Under the pieces are notes generated by a model. It was not told where the DNA came from. It saw only the letters and a list, made by a program, of their open reading frames with translations, and made no database searches. Positions 34,613-42,747 of a DNA stretch of 64,000 bases are shown here, piece by piece. The stretch covers positions 1-64,000 of IMG/VR virus record IMGVR_UViG_3300047095_000535; one strand, given 5' to 3'. The DNA comes from a virus. The position numbers were made by a program, and so were the translations under genes. Position 1 is the stretch's first letter. The number at the start of each line of letters is the position of its first letter.

Positions 34613-35479
34613 ATGGCTGATATAGATGTGGTAAACAATTATGATTGGACTTCTGCGCCAAAAAACTCGACGTTTAGAAAGAACGCGCCGAGGATATGGA
34701 TGCGTTCATATAAGTTGAAAACCAACAATCTAGTCCAGACTATTAAGAATTATCAAAATATAGTGGATAATAAGGACGGAAACGCCAAGTCGTTTTATGA
34801 GAGGATGTATGGGGATGTGGCGGAAGCGGACGAGACTTTCAGGTTCCCATATTTCAATGATTCTATTCGGGCGTTTTCAAACACTTTTGGAGATACTTTC
34901 CAAGATGGTATCGGGGGAGGAAACGGTATAGGAACAGCTTTAAACGATTGGACTAAATCTATGGTCGGCAATATCGCACAGGTGGGAGGGATTATAGGTA
35001 CGGATGCTATGGCTACTGCTACTTCCCAAATATACAATAAAGATTTTATGGGAGCTATAAAAACTGTTTCTGGGGGAGTTGCAGGGGGAGGAAATCCTGG
35101 TTCATATGTGGAAACTCCCATGTTCTATCAGTTTGAAAAAAATGATGGTCCGGTGGAGGTTACATTCGCGTTGTCTAATACTATCAACGAGGGAGCGATT
35201 AAACAAAACAAGGATTTAATCACCAAGCTCACAAAGATGAACCGTCCATTGAGACATAACAGCATTTCAGTCGATCCTCCTAGAATATACAAGATAACTA
35301 TCCCGGGCCATAGGTTCATTCAATGGGCGTGGTGTACCCAATTCAACGTCCAATTTTTAGGGACGAAGCGGATGATTGATAATGATATTGTTCCAGAAGG
35401 ATATCTTATTACCATGGTGTTCCAATCATTGACGCTGGAACACGGCGGGTTCATGGACCAAGTAAACACAGAAGACTAA
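34613..35479 (+). CDS. Baseplate tail-tube initiator (gp48/gp54-like)
   Basis: 288 aa. Features are PRIWMRSYKLKTNNL near residue 27, a long glycine-rich linker (GGVAGGGNPGS), and then a tube-like domain: FYQFEKNDGPVEVTFALSNT, LRHNSISVDPPRIYKITIPG and QFNVQFLGTKRMID. T4 gp48 and gp54 are tube-fold proteins that cap the hub and start tube polymerisation; the 'N-terminal helical + tube domain' layout agrees. It lies after the tape measure, as gp48 does in T4. Cannot distinguish gp48 from gp54. Confidence 0.7.
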   Translation: MADIDVVNNYDWTSAPKNSTFRKNAPRIWMRSYKLKTNNLVQTIKNYQNIVDNKDGNAKSFYERMYGDVAEADETFRFPYFNDSIRAFSNTFGDTFQDGIGGGNGIGTALNDWTKSMVGNIAQVGGIIGTDAMATATSQIYNKDFMGAIKTVSGGVAGGGNPGSYVETPMFYQFEKNDGPVEVTFALSNTINEGAIKQNKDLITKLTKMNRPLRHNSISVDPPRIYKITIPGHRFIQWAWCTQFNVQFLGTKRMIDNDIVPEGYLITMVFQSLTLEHGGFMDQVNTED

Positions 35480-35480
35480 C

Positions 35481-35879
35481 ATGATAGATACAGGATTATA
35501 TCAAAACCAGATAGACGCTCTTGATACATTGGATATCATGAACTACGAGAGGATTTTCAAGATTTTTGAGCTATCTGTAAACAACAAGGATTTTTACACC
35601 TACAACATTTTAAAGCGTGTGGATTTTCCGGAGATAGATAATGAGTATATAGAGTTTAGAGACGTGCTTAACAACACTCCTCTAACCATACTTTCCTATA
35701 AGATTTACGGAGATATTAAAAGTTGGTGGATATTATATCTTCTTAATAAGGATAAGTTTGTGGGCGCACCATTTGTTGTAGAAGGTGGTACGCAGATAAA
35801 ATACATCAAGGATTCTTTCAGAACATCCATATATCAGGACATAAATAACGCTACAACGTATGGAGGGAGACACTACTAA
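35481..35879 (+). CDS. 53: Baseplate wedge protein gp53-like
   Basis: 132 aa. The segment LTILSYKIYGDIKSWWILYLLNKDK near residue 67 is the gp53 family signature (aromatic 'SYxxYGxxxxWWIxxLxN', seen in LysM-like baseplate wedge proteins). T4 gp53 (196 aa) joins wedges to the hub during baseplate assembly. Here it lies between gp48/54-like and hub genes, 1 nt after the former and overlapping the latter by 1 nt. The shorter length reflects absence of the C-terminal extension. Confidence 0.8.
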   Translation: MIDTGLYQNQIDALDTLDIMNYERIFKIFELSVNNKDFYTYNILKRVDFPEIDNEYIEFRDVLNNTPLTILSYKIYGDIKSWWILYLLNKDKFVGAPFVVEGGTQIKYIKDSFRTSIYQDINNATTYGGRHY

Positions 35880-37213
35880 TGGCTGAAGTTTTTCGTATCA
35901 ATGATATTGAATATGAGTGCGAGTTCACAATTACAAATGCGGACAGTCCTCCTATCAAGCTAACCAAGTCTGCCATTCGTGGTATGACTTTGGTGGATAA
36001 CGTTTTCGATCCATTCGCTTCTGGAACAGTATCCATCGCTAACCCTTACAACTTTCTGGAAAAGGACTTTTTCATTCGGGGAGACGGGCGGGACGAGATG
36101 AAAATAATGTTCAAAATCAAGGATACTTCTCCAACGCAGTATAATAAGCCGTATGAATATGTGTTTTCCATCGTTGATGAAATGGATATGGTAAATCCGG
36201 AAGTTCGTACAGAGAACATAAAAACCTTAACTCTGTTAGATAAGAACGCCTTACCATTCTCTGATAAAATCCCCTATGGTAAGAAATATAGCGGGTTTGT
36301 TGGGGAGATTATAAAAGAGATTGTCACTGAGCTATTAGGGGCCGATAAGATATATAACGAGAGGTGGTCAACTGGAGATTTCGAGCTATTTGATTATATA
36401 CCTCCCGCAACATATAGATATATCGACCTTATTCGGCATTTACTACGACTCTTCTACGCTAAGGATGGAGACTTATATGTTAAGGCTTTGATGGGGTATG
36501 ACTACGAGGCCAAACAGTTCACCTTGGAGTTACTTTCAAACATTTTCAGGAAAAACAAACTAAATCTATTGGAAGCGTTCGTTGTGGGGGATTCATCAGA
36601 CGAGATTAGAGTAAACAACCCCAACCATCCGTATGCGGAAGCACCCATCAGCAAATACTTCGGGGCGGTAAAAAACCTAGGATACTCCACTCCTCAATAC
36701 GGGTGGAGTACGGACTATTTCATCAACAGTCTGGTATTTGGATATAACAAGTTTCTAGGAGTTCAAAATATACGCAAGCTCAAGTTCGAGGATATACGTA
36801 AAAAGTGGAAAACCAAGTTTGTAGACGTTTTTCAGACCCTTCAAGACGCACCAAAACCTTTCGCCGTTAAGAACAAGACGACACCTAAGAAGTTTCGTCG
36901 ATTCCACTTCCCATACCCCATTGAAAACGGGGTGAAGATAGTGGAGGCTGAGATGTATAACGTTCTAACATTTTATAATCTACAGGCGTCGTTCTCCAAT
37001 GTGGGAGACACAACCAGACGGTCAGGCAAGTTCATCGACATCATCTCTACCAGAACCAACGATAGGGACTGGAAGGTGGACCAAAAGCTGTTAGGTAGGT
37101 GGTTCATCACGGAGTTGAGACATGTGTTTGTAGCGGACCTATATACCAATGAAATGATGTGTTCCAAGACCTACGTTGGGCCACACGCGAAGATATCGGA
37201 GGGAGTTGAATAA
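35879..37213 (+). CDS. Baseplate hub protein (gp27-like)
   Basis: 444 aa (T4 gp27 is 391 aa). It begins with the beta-rich segment FRINDIEYECEFTIT, then MTLVDNVFDPFASGTVSIANP, typical of gp27/VgrG-like hub first domains ('xxixexix.pf.sg.v.i'). The middle helical region (IIKEIVTELLGADKIYNE) and the final strand region with RSGKFIDIISTR and DQKLLGRWFITELRH are also hub-like. Trimers would form the central hub through which DNA passes. Its 1-nt overlap with gp53 and the next gene means coupled translation. Confidence 0.75.
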   Translation: MAEVFRINDIEYECEFTITNADSPPIKLTKSAIRGMTLVDNVFDPFASGTVSIANPYNFLEKDFFIRGDGRDEMKIMFKIKDTSPTQYNKPYEYVFSIVDEMDMVNPEVRTENIKTLTLLDKNALPFSDKIPYGKKYSGFVGEIIKEIVTELLGADKIYNERWSTGDFELFDYIPPATYRYIDLIRHLLRLFYAKDGDLYVKALMGYDYEAKQFTLELLSNIFRKNKLNLLEAFVVGDSSDEIRVNNPNHPYAEAPISKYFGAVKNLGYSTPQYGWSTDYFINSLVFGYNKFLGVQNIRKLKFEDIRKKWKTKFVDVFQTLQDAPKPFAVKNKTTPKKFRRFHFPYPIENGVKIVEAEMYNVLTFYNLQASFSNVGDTTRRSGKFIDIISTRTNDRDWKVDQKLLGRWFITELRHVFVADLYTNEMMCSKTYVGPHAKISEGVE

Positions 37214-38139
37214 TGACTAATAAAATCGAGACCCTGCGAGCGATATGCTTCACCCAAGAAGACCTACAAAATGTTGTAGGTATTCAGGATAGTCAATTCA
37301 CGTCAGTTGATATCGACTTCATGGTGGAGTTTAAGAAGGTGTTTGAGCTGGGATTGCCGCAACTCAAAAAGTTCATAAGCAAGCTGGACGAGGAAGGCGC
37401 GGCATTGGACCCATACTCCATTCAGTACTATGTGGATAATTTGAACAATTGTGCGCTAACCGAGTATGTGAAGGAGTACTCCGCGAATAAGAAGTATTTC
37501 CGCCAGTCGCCCGATTGTATGGGATGCACGGGTAATGTGTCACGGTCATGTGCCAGCACTTCCGCCATCGGGTCGGATTATTACCCTACTGGATGCGGGT
37601 TGGACACGTTTGTAAAGCTCCCGCCAATCGTACAGAACTCCCTTACCAATGCGGTAAAGCAGGTTGAGAATGTCTTTAGAAGCAGTATCGCGGGTTGTCT
37701 AGCTTTGGACAATACCCTCCCATTGGTTGATAAAAGTCCCCAATATCGATACATGGAAGAACCAAGAGGTGGAATGGCGCTATCCCCTGCGGGCAACTAT
37801 CTGCTAAAAGACAGTCGTGCCTATGATAACGTGGCGGAATCGTTCTCTGATATAGCGGGTCAGGTACAATCGTATCTGGGATCTGAGGATTATAGAATGT
37901 ACACCTCTAAAAAGCAATATTCTCCATTTACATTGGCACAGAATGAGTCCACTTCCACTAATATGCAGGTCACAGTCAAGGTGGCGGATAAGGACGAGGC
38001 GAAGGAGCTTGCATTTGACCTAATGGGTGATATATTCGATTCCGATGAGCGGAGGAAGTCCGAGATTGTGGTTCCAGTCGAGAACTCCAATAGTAAGATA
38101 TATAAATTAAATACTAATACAGGACAGCTAGGAACATGA
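37213..38139 (+). CDS. Hub-associated protein with a cysteine cluster, unknown
   Basis: 308 aa. The N-terminal third is helical (MVEFKKVFELGLPQLKKFI). Residues about 98-130 contain C-MGC...SC...GC (CMGCTGNVSRSCAS then YPTGCG), four or five cysteines that could bind metal or form disulfides. The C-terminal part is acidic and helical. It starts 1 nt into the gp27-like stop (TAATG) and is probably a hub or cell-puncturing component, as metal sites occur in hub-tip proteins. No lysozyme or peptidase motif is visible. Confidence 0.5.
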   Translation: MTNKIETLRAICFTQEDLQNVVGIQDSQFTSVDIDFMVEFKKVFELGLPQLKKFISKLDEEGAALDPYSIQYYVDNLNNCALTEYVKEYSANKKYFRQSPDCMGCTGNVSRSCASTSAIGSDYYPTGCGLDTFVKLPPIVQNSLTNAVKQVENVFRSSIAGCLALDNTLPLVDKSPQYRYMEEPRGGMALSPAGNYLLKDSRAYDNVAESFSDIAGQVQSYLGSEDYRMYTSKKQYSPFTLAQNESTSTNMQVTVKVADKDEAKELAFDLMGDIFDSDERRKSEIVVPVENSNSKIYKLNTNTGQLGT

Positions 38140-38144
38140 CCGTT

Positions 38145-38618
38145 TTAAACGTCTATAACCGCTTTTTCCTTTTCAGAGTCCGTAGGTAAAAGTTTTGTTC
38201 TAAGTAGTTCTTCCCTACTTAATAGGTTTTCAGTGCCAATGTTCATCAGTTTCATTACATTGTTCTTGGAGTCGATATCCATCTGCTTGATCTCTTTTTG
38301 TCCCTTCAGCTTATCCTCCGCTAACTTCAGCTTGGAAAGAGCGTCAATAGCGGAAGTTGTGGCTTTTGCTAATTCGGCAATGCTTTCTACCATTTTGGCG
38401 TCTACCGCCCCGGTACCAACGTCTTTTGACAGGGTTTGTAACATGTCAACACAATTAGAGATTACAGAGGACGCATTATCTATTACAAACTTTTCAATAT
38501 CGTCTTTTGATAAATCTGGTCGATCTTTTTCAATGGTAGAAGTTTTATGATTATGGTTTTTCAATTGGGATATAATATCCTCAACGTCCCGGTCCAAATC
38601 TTCATTATAATCATTCAT
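38145..38618 (-). CDS. Helical protein, candidate small terminase subunit (gp16-like)
   Basis: 157 aa from the ATG at 38618, selected by a late box exactly 5 nt upstream; an ATG at 38666 with a weaker TAAATC box would add 16 residues. Nearly all helical: VISNCVDMLQTLSKDV, then AKMVESIAELAKATTSAI and KLKLAEDKLKGQKEIKQM. T4 gp16 (164 aa) has the same plan: acidic N-terminal tail, antiparallel helical pair forming a ring, then a helical C-terminus. This is resemblance of architecture only; no DNA-binding motif is proven. It would be the missing partner of the terminase at 22941. Confidence 0.4.
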   Translation of the reverse strand: MNDYNEDLDRDVEDIISQLKNHNHKTSTIEKDRPDLSKDDIEKFVIDNASSVISNCVDMLQTLSKDVGTGAVDAKMVESIAELAKATTSAIDALSKLKLAEDKLKGQKEIKQMDIDSKNNVMKLMNIGTENLLSREELLRTKLLPTDSEKEKAVIDV

Positions 38619-38623
38619 GAAAA

Positions 38624-38629
38624 TATTTA
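38624..38629 (-). promoter_or_regulatory. Late promoter box TAAATA
   Basis: Minus-strand GTAAATA ends 5 nt before the ATG at 38618. Confidence 0.55.
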
Positions 38630-38710
38630 CCCTTGACTTAGGGAAATGATAGGGTAAACTACTCATATGGTTGATTTAAATAACAAGACGATCCTTGTTC
38701 ATCGTCGGGA

Positions 38711-38716
38711 TAAATA
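38711..38716 (+). promoter_or_regulatory. Late promoter box TAAATA
   Basis: ATAAATA ends 6 nt before the ATG at 38723. Confidence 0.6.
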
Positions 38717-38722
38717 TAGTAG

Positions 38723-39100
38723 ATGAAAACCAAGAAACTTATCGAGGAGTTGATGAAAATCGACCCTGCCGGGGAATGTGAGGTCTATTCCATAGGAGAT
38801 ATAGAGTTTTTACAAAGGTTGCCTTGGTACTACGATGGAAGGCCGGGGGTTCTCATACGCGATTTAGACAATACCTTTGAAATGGATGGCAATGTGGTGG
38901 GTATCCGGCAACACACTGAAGAGGATGGAGATAAGATTTATCTACATTGCAAATGCTTGGATGATTTCGCGTGGGATGTGGTTGTAGACAAGGCAGATCC
39001 GGTTATAATCGGGGATGAACATTTCATTGAAAAATGGAAAAGGTACAAAGAAGAAGTGGCTACAACCATGGCCGGGATAAAAGGTTCGTGCGGCGGCTGA
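38723..39100 (+). CDS. Small protein of a widespread phage family, unknown function
   Basis: 125 aa, MKTKKLIEELMKIDPAGECEV: the opening 'LIEEL.KxDPxxE(C/V)xV' is common to a family of short phage and bacterial proteins with unknown activity. The body is acidic with LHCKCLDDFAWDVVV. A late box precedes it. The next late box follows its stop by 1 nt, so it is likely a separate transcript. Function not known. Confidence 0.55.
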   Translation: MKTKKLIEELMKIDPAGECEVYSIGDIEFLQRLPWYYDGRPGVLIRDLDNTFEMDGNVVGIRQHTEEDGDKIYLHCKCLDDFAWDVVVDKADPVIIGDEHFIEKWKRYKEEVATTMAGIKGSCGG

Positions 39101-39101
39101 C

Positions 39102-39107
39102 TAAATA
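39102..39107 (+). promoter_or_regulatory. Late promoter box TAAATA
   Basis: CTAAATA ends 6 nt before the GTG at 39114. A nearer ATG (39109) opens only a two-codon frame. Confidence 0.55.
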
Positions 39108-39113
39108 GATGAA

Positions 39114-39341
39114 GTGAAAGACTTCAAATCCCACATAAAATATGCGATTAGGAGACAGGAAGATGGTTCCTACGCGATTCTACAAAAATACCGGAACAGG
39201 GTTGACATTCACTCCCACTATGATACCTTGGAGGAAGCTCAAGACGCATTTGACGACTTACACACCAAACCTTCTCAAGCAGAGACATTAGATTTTTTCC
39301 ACGGATTAAAAGATGCTATGGATTTTAAACATAAGATATGA
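39114..39341 (+). CDS. Small protein, unknown
   Basis: 75 aa, GTG start. A beta hairpin-like segment (YAIRRQEDGSYAILQKYRNR) is followed by TLEEAQDAFDDLH, a pattern seen in small phage proteins with a WGR-like or modified-residue-binding strand, but no family is certain. It overlaps the HTH-phosphoesterase gene by 4 nt (ATGA), so they are co-expressed from the late box. Confidence 0.5.
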   Translation: MKDFKSHIKYAIRRQEDGSYAILQKYRNRVDIHSHYDTLEEAQDAFDDLHTKPSQAETLDFFHGLKDAMDFKHKI

Positions 39342-40387
39342 ATATACAAACACAAGTAGTTGAAGCCCGAAACAGTGGAAAAACTTATACGGAGATATAT
39401 CAGGAATTTGGAGTAGCCAAATCCACCGCACAAGATTGGGTGAGAAAATCACAGACGTCGGGGTACCCTACGGTCACTCCTTATATCAATCATAATTTGG
39501 ACCGGGACGGTAAACAAAAATTTCGTAGAACGGAAGAAGAAGTGTTGGACTTCTTGGAACAACTGGCCCCTATAAATCTTCCCGCCCTTAAAGCTTCTGT
39601 TCCAGAAGTGGAGCTGTCGTCCTATGCGGTGGTTTGTTCCGACTTACACTTTCCTTTACAGTGTGAGAAGTCCGTGGCGATATTATTTGAGACTATCAGG
39701 CGTCTAAACCCCTCTACTATAATCATCAATGGCGATAGCTGCGATATTCTAGCTCTATCGAGATTTCCAAAAGATATTGTCAAGGGATATGACCTCTTGA
39801 CAGAGAGAGTCGCCTACCAGAACTTTTTACATGAGTTGATTTCCATTAGTAATGGTGCAACCATTTATGAAACCAACGCCAACCACTCGTCCGGTGGAGT
39901 TGAATCAAGACTTAGACGGTACTTAAATGAACGGATTCCTGAGCTAGCCAAACTGCCGGAAGTGGTGGATATGTTGAGCTATGAGAACCTGTTTCTTGGT
40001 CCCTATAGAGAGTATGTTCAGTTGGTGGACTACGTTGATCTGAACGGGCTATATGTCATGCATGGCACTACAGTAAGGAAGAACCCGGGGAGTTCGGTGA
40101 TGGGCGAAATGGAGCGATTCCGGGCGTCTATAATGATGGGACATGTTCACCGCATGGGATGCGTGAGTTTGCGTCAGCCTTCCATCGGTGCTAGAGAAGA
40201 ACATCAGCTTCGCGGGTATGAAATAGGATGCATGTGCGACCTAAACCCGATTTATGCGAGTAGTCCGAATTGGACCAATGGGTTCGCGATTGTAGCTTTA
40301 GGAGAAGACACGTTCGGAGTCGAACTGGTTTCTATTATAAACGGCGCGGCAACCATTTCAACATTAGGTGCAACAATTGTTGCGTAA
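39338..40387 (+). CDS. HTH domain fused to calcineurin-like metallophosphoesterase
   Basis: 349 aa. Residues 1-40 form a helix-turn-helix (VVEARNSGKTYTEIYQEFGV then AKSTAQDWVRKS), like those in transposases and sigma4-type regulators. From about residue 92 it has the metallophosphoesterase metal ligands in order: SDLHFP, NGDSCD, NANHSS (GNH variant) and GHVHR. It probably hydrolyses a nucleic acid or nucleotide phosphoester at DNA sites selected by the HTH; the substrate is unknown. It is translated from the same unit as the 75-aa gene. In the GNH motif Gly is replaced by Ala, but the Asn-His pair is retained. Confidence 0.75.
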   Translation: MNIQTQVVEARNSGKTYTEIYQEFGVAKSTAQDWVRKSQTSGYPTVTPYINHNLDRDGKQKFRRTEEEVLDFLEQLAPINLPALKASVPEVELSSYAVVCSDLHFPLQCEKSVAILFETIRRLNPSTIIINGDSCDILALSRFPKDIVKGYDLLTERVAYQNFLHELISISNGATIYETNANHSSGGVESRLRRYLNERIPELAKLPEVVDMLSYENLFLGPYREYVQLVDYVDLNGLYVMHGTTVRKNPGSSVMGEMERFRASIMMGHVHRMGCVSLRQPSIGAREEHQLRGYEIGCMCDLNPIYASSPNWTNGFAIVALGEDTFGVELVSIINGAATISTLGATIVA

Positions 40388-40397
40388 ACATTATCGT

Positions 40398-40415
40398 TAA
40401 ACACTAGGATAATTT
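40398..40415 (+). promoter_or_regulatory. Leaderless-type promoter (TAAACACTAG + TAATTT)
   Basis: The 10-mer at 40398-40407 is followed by the -10-like box at 40410-40415. The GTG start at 40422 is 24 nt from the first base and 6 nt after the -10. Confidence 0.65.
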
Positions 40416-40421
40416 GAGGGC

Positions 40422-40724
40422 GTGAAAAAGAAGATTACCAAGATCAACCTCAGTGAAACCACGACAGCGGAATCCGCTAAGTCTGTGGAGGAATATAGAA
40501 GCTCCGATCACCTATCCCCCAATGTGGGATATTGGATTTTAGGGGAGATACAGGTCGAACCTGTGGTGGATGGTCATATGGTGGTTTATAGGACTGTTCG
40601 AAACGGTGTGGCTTGTCCCGGCGTTTTTGTATCGTCCAAGGTTGAAAAAGTAGAGGAAAAACACGGGGTTACATATGTGACCACTGCCAACAGCATTTAT
40701 TTGATAGCGGATTACGAGAAATAA
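40422..40724 (+). CDS. Small protein, unknown
   Basis: 100 aa, GTG start fixed by the upstream promoter geometry. Basic N-terminus (MKKKITKINLSETTT), then a beta-rich body with VGYWILGEIQVEPVVDGHMV and a DYEK end. Reads like a small SH3- or OB-like fold but no family is recognised. First gene of a unit with the 162-aa protein. Confidence 0.5.
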   Translation: MKKKITKINLSETTTAESAKSVEEYRSSDHLSPNVGYWILGEIQVEPVVDGHMVVYRTVRNGVACPGVFVSSKVEKVEEKHGVTYVTTANSIYLIADYEK

Positions 40725-40729
40725 ATTGT

Positions 40730-41218
40730 ATGGAATTTTTAAGAACCAATATAACCCAAGAGTGGAAAGATCTCGTAGAAGAGTTTCCAGAAATCTTTTT
40801 AGAACCTTCCCCTGAAGTATTGGAGGACTTTAAAAGGTGTAAACGAACGTTTGAGGTTGATCAGATTTGCAACCTACGATACGGGTTTGAATGTGGCATT
40901 GGTTGGAAGGACATAATTCGGGATTTTTGTGTAAAAACCCGGGAACTTGTAAACACCGCTAAAGCGAACGGGCATGAGATTCATTTTAAAACCTTTATAC
41001 TGAAGGAAAAGTTGGGCGGGCTTAGAAACCAAGGATTTTTCTATGGACCGGACTATAGGTTGTACTATGAGCAATTCCGGAAAATAGATTCCGAGTTGGA
41101 GTCCAAATCTTACCATGTTTGTGAATGTACTGGCCTTTCAGGAAGTTTGGTCTCCCTCCCCGGTGGATGGTTACAGGTTTTAAACCCGGAGTTAGCTAAA
41201 GCGGCAAACGCTAAGTAA
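40730..41218 (+). CDS. Conserved phage/bacterial protein of unknown function
   Basis: 162 aa. It shows the 'YGFECGIGWKDIIRDFC' and 'KEKLGGLRNQGFFYG' blocks of a widespread uncharacterised family (usual pattern: FECGDGWxxLI..LC, then VKEKFGGLRFY), ending with a reduced cysteine region (CECTGLSG). The family normally ends in a zinc-ribbon-like Cys cluster; only two Cys remain here, so metal binding may be lost. Co-transcribed with the 100-aa gene. Confidence 0.6.
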   Translation: MEFLRTNITQEWKDLVEEFPEIFLEPSPEVLEDFKRCKRTFEVDQICNLRYGFECGIGWKDIIRDFCVKTRELVNTAKANGHEIHFKTFILKEKLGGLRNQGFFYGPDYRLYYEQFRKIDSELESKSYHVCECTGLSGSLVSLPGGWLQVLNPELAKAANAK

Positions 41219-41221
41219 ATA
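41216..41221 (+). promoter_or_regulatory. Late promoter box TAAATA
   Basis: GTAAATA, overlapping the preceding stop, ends 5 nt before the ATG at 41227. Confidence 0.6.
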
Positions 41222-41226
41222 TTGGC

Positions 41227-42126
41227 ATGATATTTTCCACCTTATTAGAGAAGATTAGAAATCCTCTACGAAAGCAGGAGTTGGCGCGTACTGGCGGGAA
41301 CATAGATTACCGTAAAGTTAAAACGCCAACTGCGGACGACTGGAAGAATAAGGTTATTCAAGGGGAAGGTCTGAACGATGAGGAATCAATCATTAGAGCG
41401 AAATATACGGCTCTACATAAGGTGTTTCCAGATAGGGCGGAAAAATGGCTTGATAACCTAGCCTTTGATAAGGGTCTTGGAATACTAAGAACCAAGCTGG
41501 ACCCGTCTGTTCGAAAGCTTTATGAGAAGTATGGGGTTCAGGTTTTTGTGGATAAGTACGCGACTGGTAAGTACGCTCCAACCTCGTACGAGTATCGGGT
41601 ATTTATTTACGCATTTAATAACTTTCTAAGTTCAATAACTGGACTTCTCCCTAATAAAAAGCCAAAAATAATAATTACGAATAAATACCAAAATCCTTTA
41701 TTTAAGGCGTATACGAAGGATACCCCAATTGCGTTATATTATGATAGGATGATATACGTGGATGAATACGCGGCGGAAGATCCCGAATCCTATATACATG
41801 AGTACGCGCATTACCTTGCGGACCTGATTCCCAAGCAATCCGAACCTATGCTGGAGAAAGCGTACAATGATATGCTTGACTTTTACTGGAGACGTGCTAA
41901 AAAGAAGAGGTATGACGTATCGGCCAAACTAAGATCCAAGGAAGAGGAAGCGATTGCCGATAAATGGAGAAAGAGGATTTCCACTAAACTAGGAATCCCT
42001 GAGTATGGACTGACCAACAAGGACGAGTTTTTTGCGGTTCTGATTCAAAAATGGAATACGCTGCCCAACAATATGGCAACCTATCGGTATAAACAAACTG
42101 TGAAAACGTTACTTTCAAGACTCTAA
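41227..42126 (+). CDS. Putative zinc metalloprotease (HExxH), late-expressed
   Basis: 299 aa. YIHEYAHYLAD near residue 190 is a canonical zincin HExxH helix. NKDEFFAVLIQKW about 70 residues later supplies a possible third ligand/acid in the gluzincin manner. The start MIFSTLLEKIRNPL has a short hydrophobic helix with an L-L-E prohead-protease-like site, and the gene has a late box 5 nt upstream. So it may be a protease made late and packaged, or acting on phage or host envelope proteins. Catalytic residues are visible; substrate and packaging are inference. Confidence 0.65.
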   Translation: MIFSTLLEKIRNPLRKQELARTGGNIDYRKVKTPTADDWKNKVIQGEGLNDEESIIRAKYTALHKVFPDRAEKWLDNLAFDKGLGILRTKLDPSVRKLYEKYGVQVFVDKYATGKYAPTSYEYRVFIYAFNNFLSSITGLLPNKKPKIIITNKYQNPLFKAYTKDTPIALYYDRMIYVDEYAAEDPESYIHEYAHYLADLIPKQSEPMLEKAYNDMLDFYWRRAKKKRYDVSAKLRSKEEEAIADKWRKRISTKLGIPEYGLTNKDEFFAVLIQKWNTLPNNMATYRYKQTVKTLLSRL

Positions 42127-42149
42127 TCCAGACAAAATGAAACAAAACA

Positions 42150-42344
42150 ATGAATAAGGTGCTATATGAAGGCAATATAGGAAGCTACAGCTTCATCATG
42201 ACTAGCGAAGACGTGATCGATGTATGGAACGATGTAAGTAATGAACGACCAGACTCTTTTATCTTCATAAAAGAGGGATGTATCAAGAACCAGAAGGATT
42301 TTGATATGGAGATTAGTTATTGGTTCTTGAAAAACGTAGGATAA
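42150..42344 (+). CDS. Small protein, unknown
   Basis: 64 aa (MNKVLYEGNIGSYSFIMTSE...). Strand-rich start with an acidic end (DMEISYWFLKNVG), no motif. Begins the run of close-packed accessory genes; no strong promoter motif was identified in the 23-bp gap before it. Function unknown. Confidence 0.5.
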   Translation: MNKVLYEGNIGSYSFIMTSEDVIDVWNDVSNERPDSFIFIKEGCIKNQKDFDMEISYWFLKNVG

Positions 42345-42348
42345 AAAT

Positions 42349-42747
42349 ATGAGAGTTATAAACAAACAAGTTAGTGATACATGTAAATGTCGCCATTGTC
42401 ATGTAGGAGATTTTACATTAGACCCGGAGCTACAGGAATATTTTGATTCCATTCCGTCCTTTACGGACGAAGATCTTGTAGATTTCTTAGAGGCGATGCG
42501 AAGCATACATGAAAAAGACGTCAAGTCTGAACAAGAAACCTTAATCGAGGAAGCCAAAGAAACCATAGAGTATACGCAGGGGTTGATAGATAACTTCTAT
42601 GATAGCGTGATCGTCGATCTTAAACTTAAGGATGGGGGAGAAGATTGGGTATTTGATTACCTATTCAATAATTCCGAGGGAGAGACTTTCGAAGAATACT
42701 TGGCCCGACACGGACGCCTCGTAAACGATGTATTGGAGGATTCATGA
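42349..42747 (+). CDS. Small acidic protein with N-terminal Cys/His cluster
   Basis: 132 aa. Near the N-terminus C-K-C-R-H-C-H (residues about 12-18) could bind metal. The rest is acidic and helical (LVDFLEAMRSIHEK, then EEAKETIEYTQGLID). It overlaps the next gene by 4 nt, so it is coupled. No known family. Confidence 0.5.
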   Translation: MRVINKQVSDTCKCRHCHVGDFTLDPELQEYFDSIPSFTDEDLVDFLEAMRSIHEKDVKSEQETLIEEAKETIEYTQGLIDNFYDSVIVDLKLKDGGEDWVFDYLFNNSEGETFEEYLARHGRLVNDVLEDS

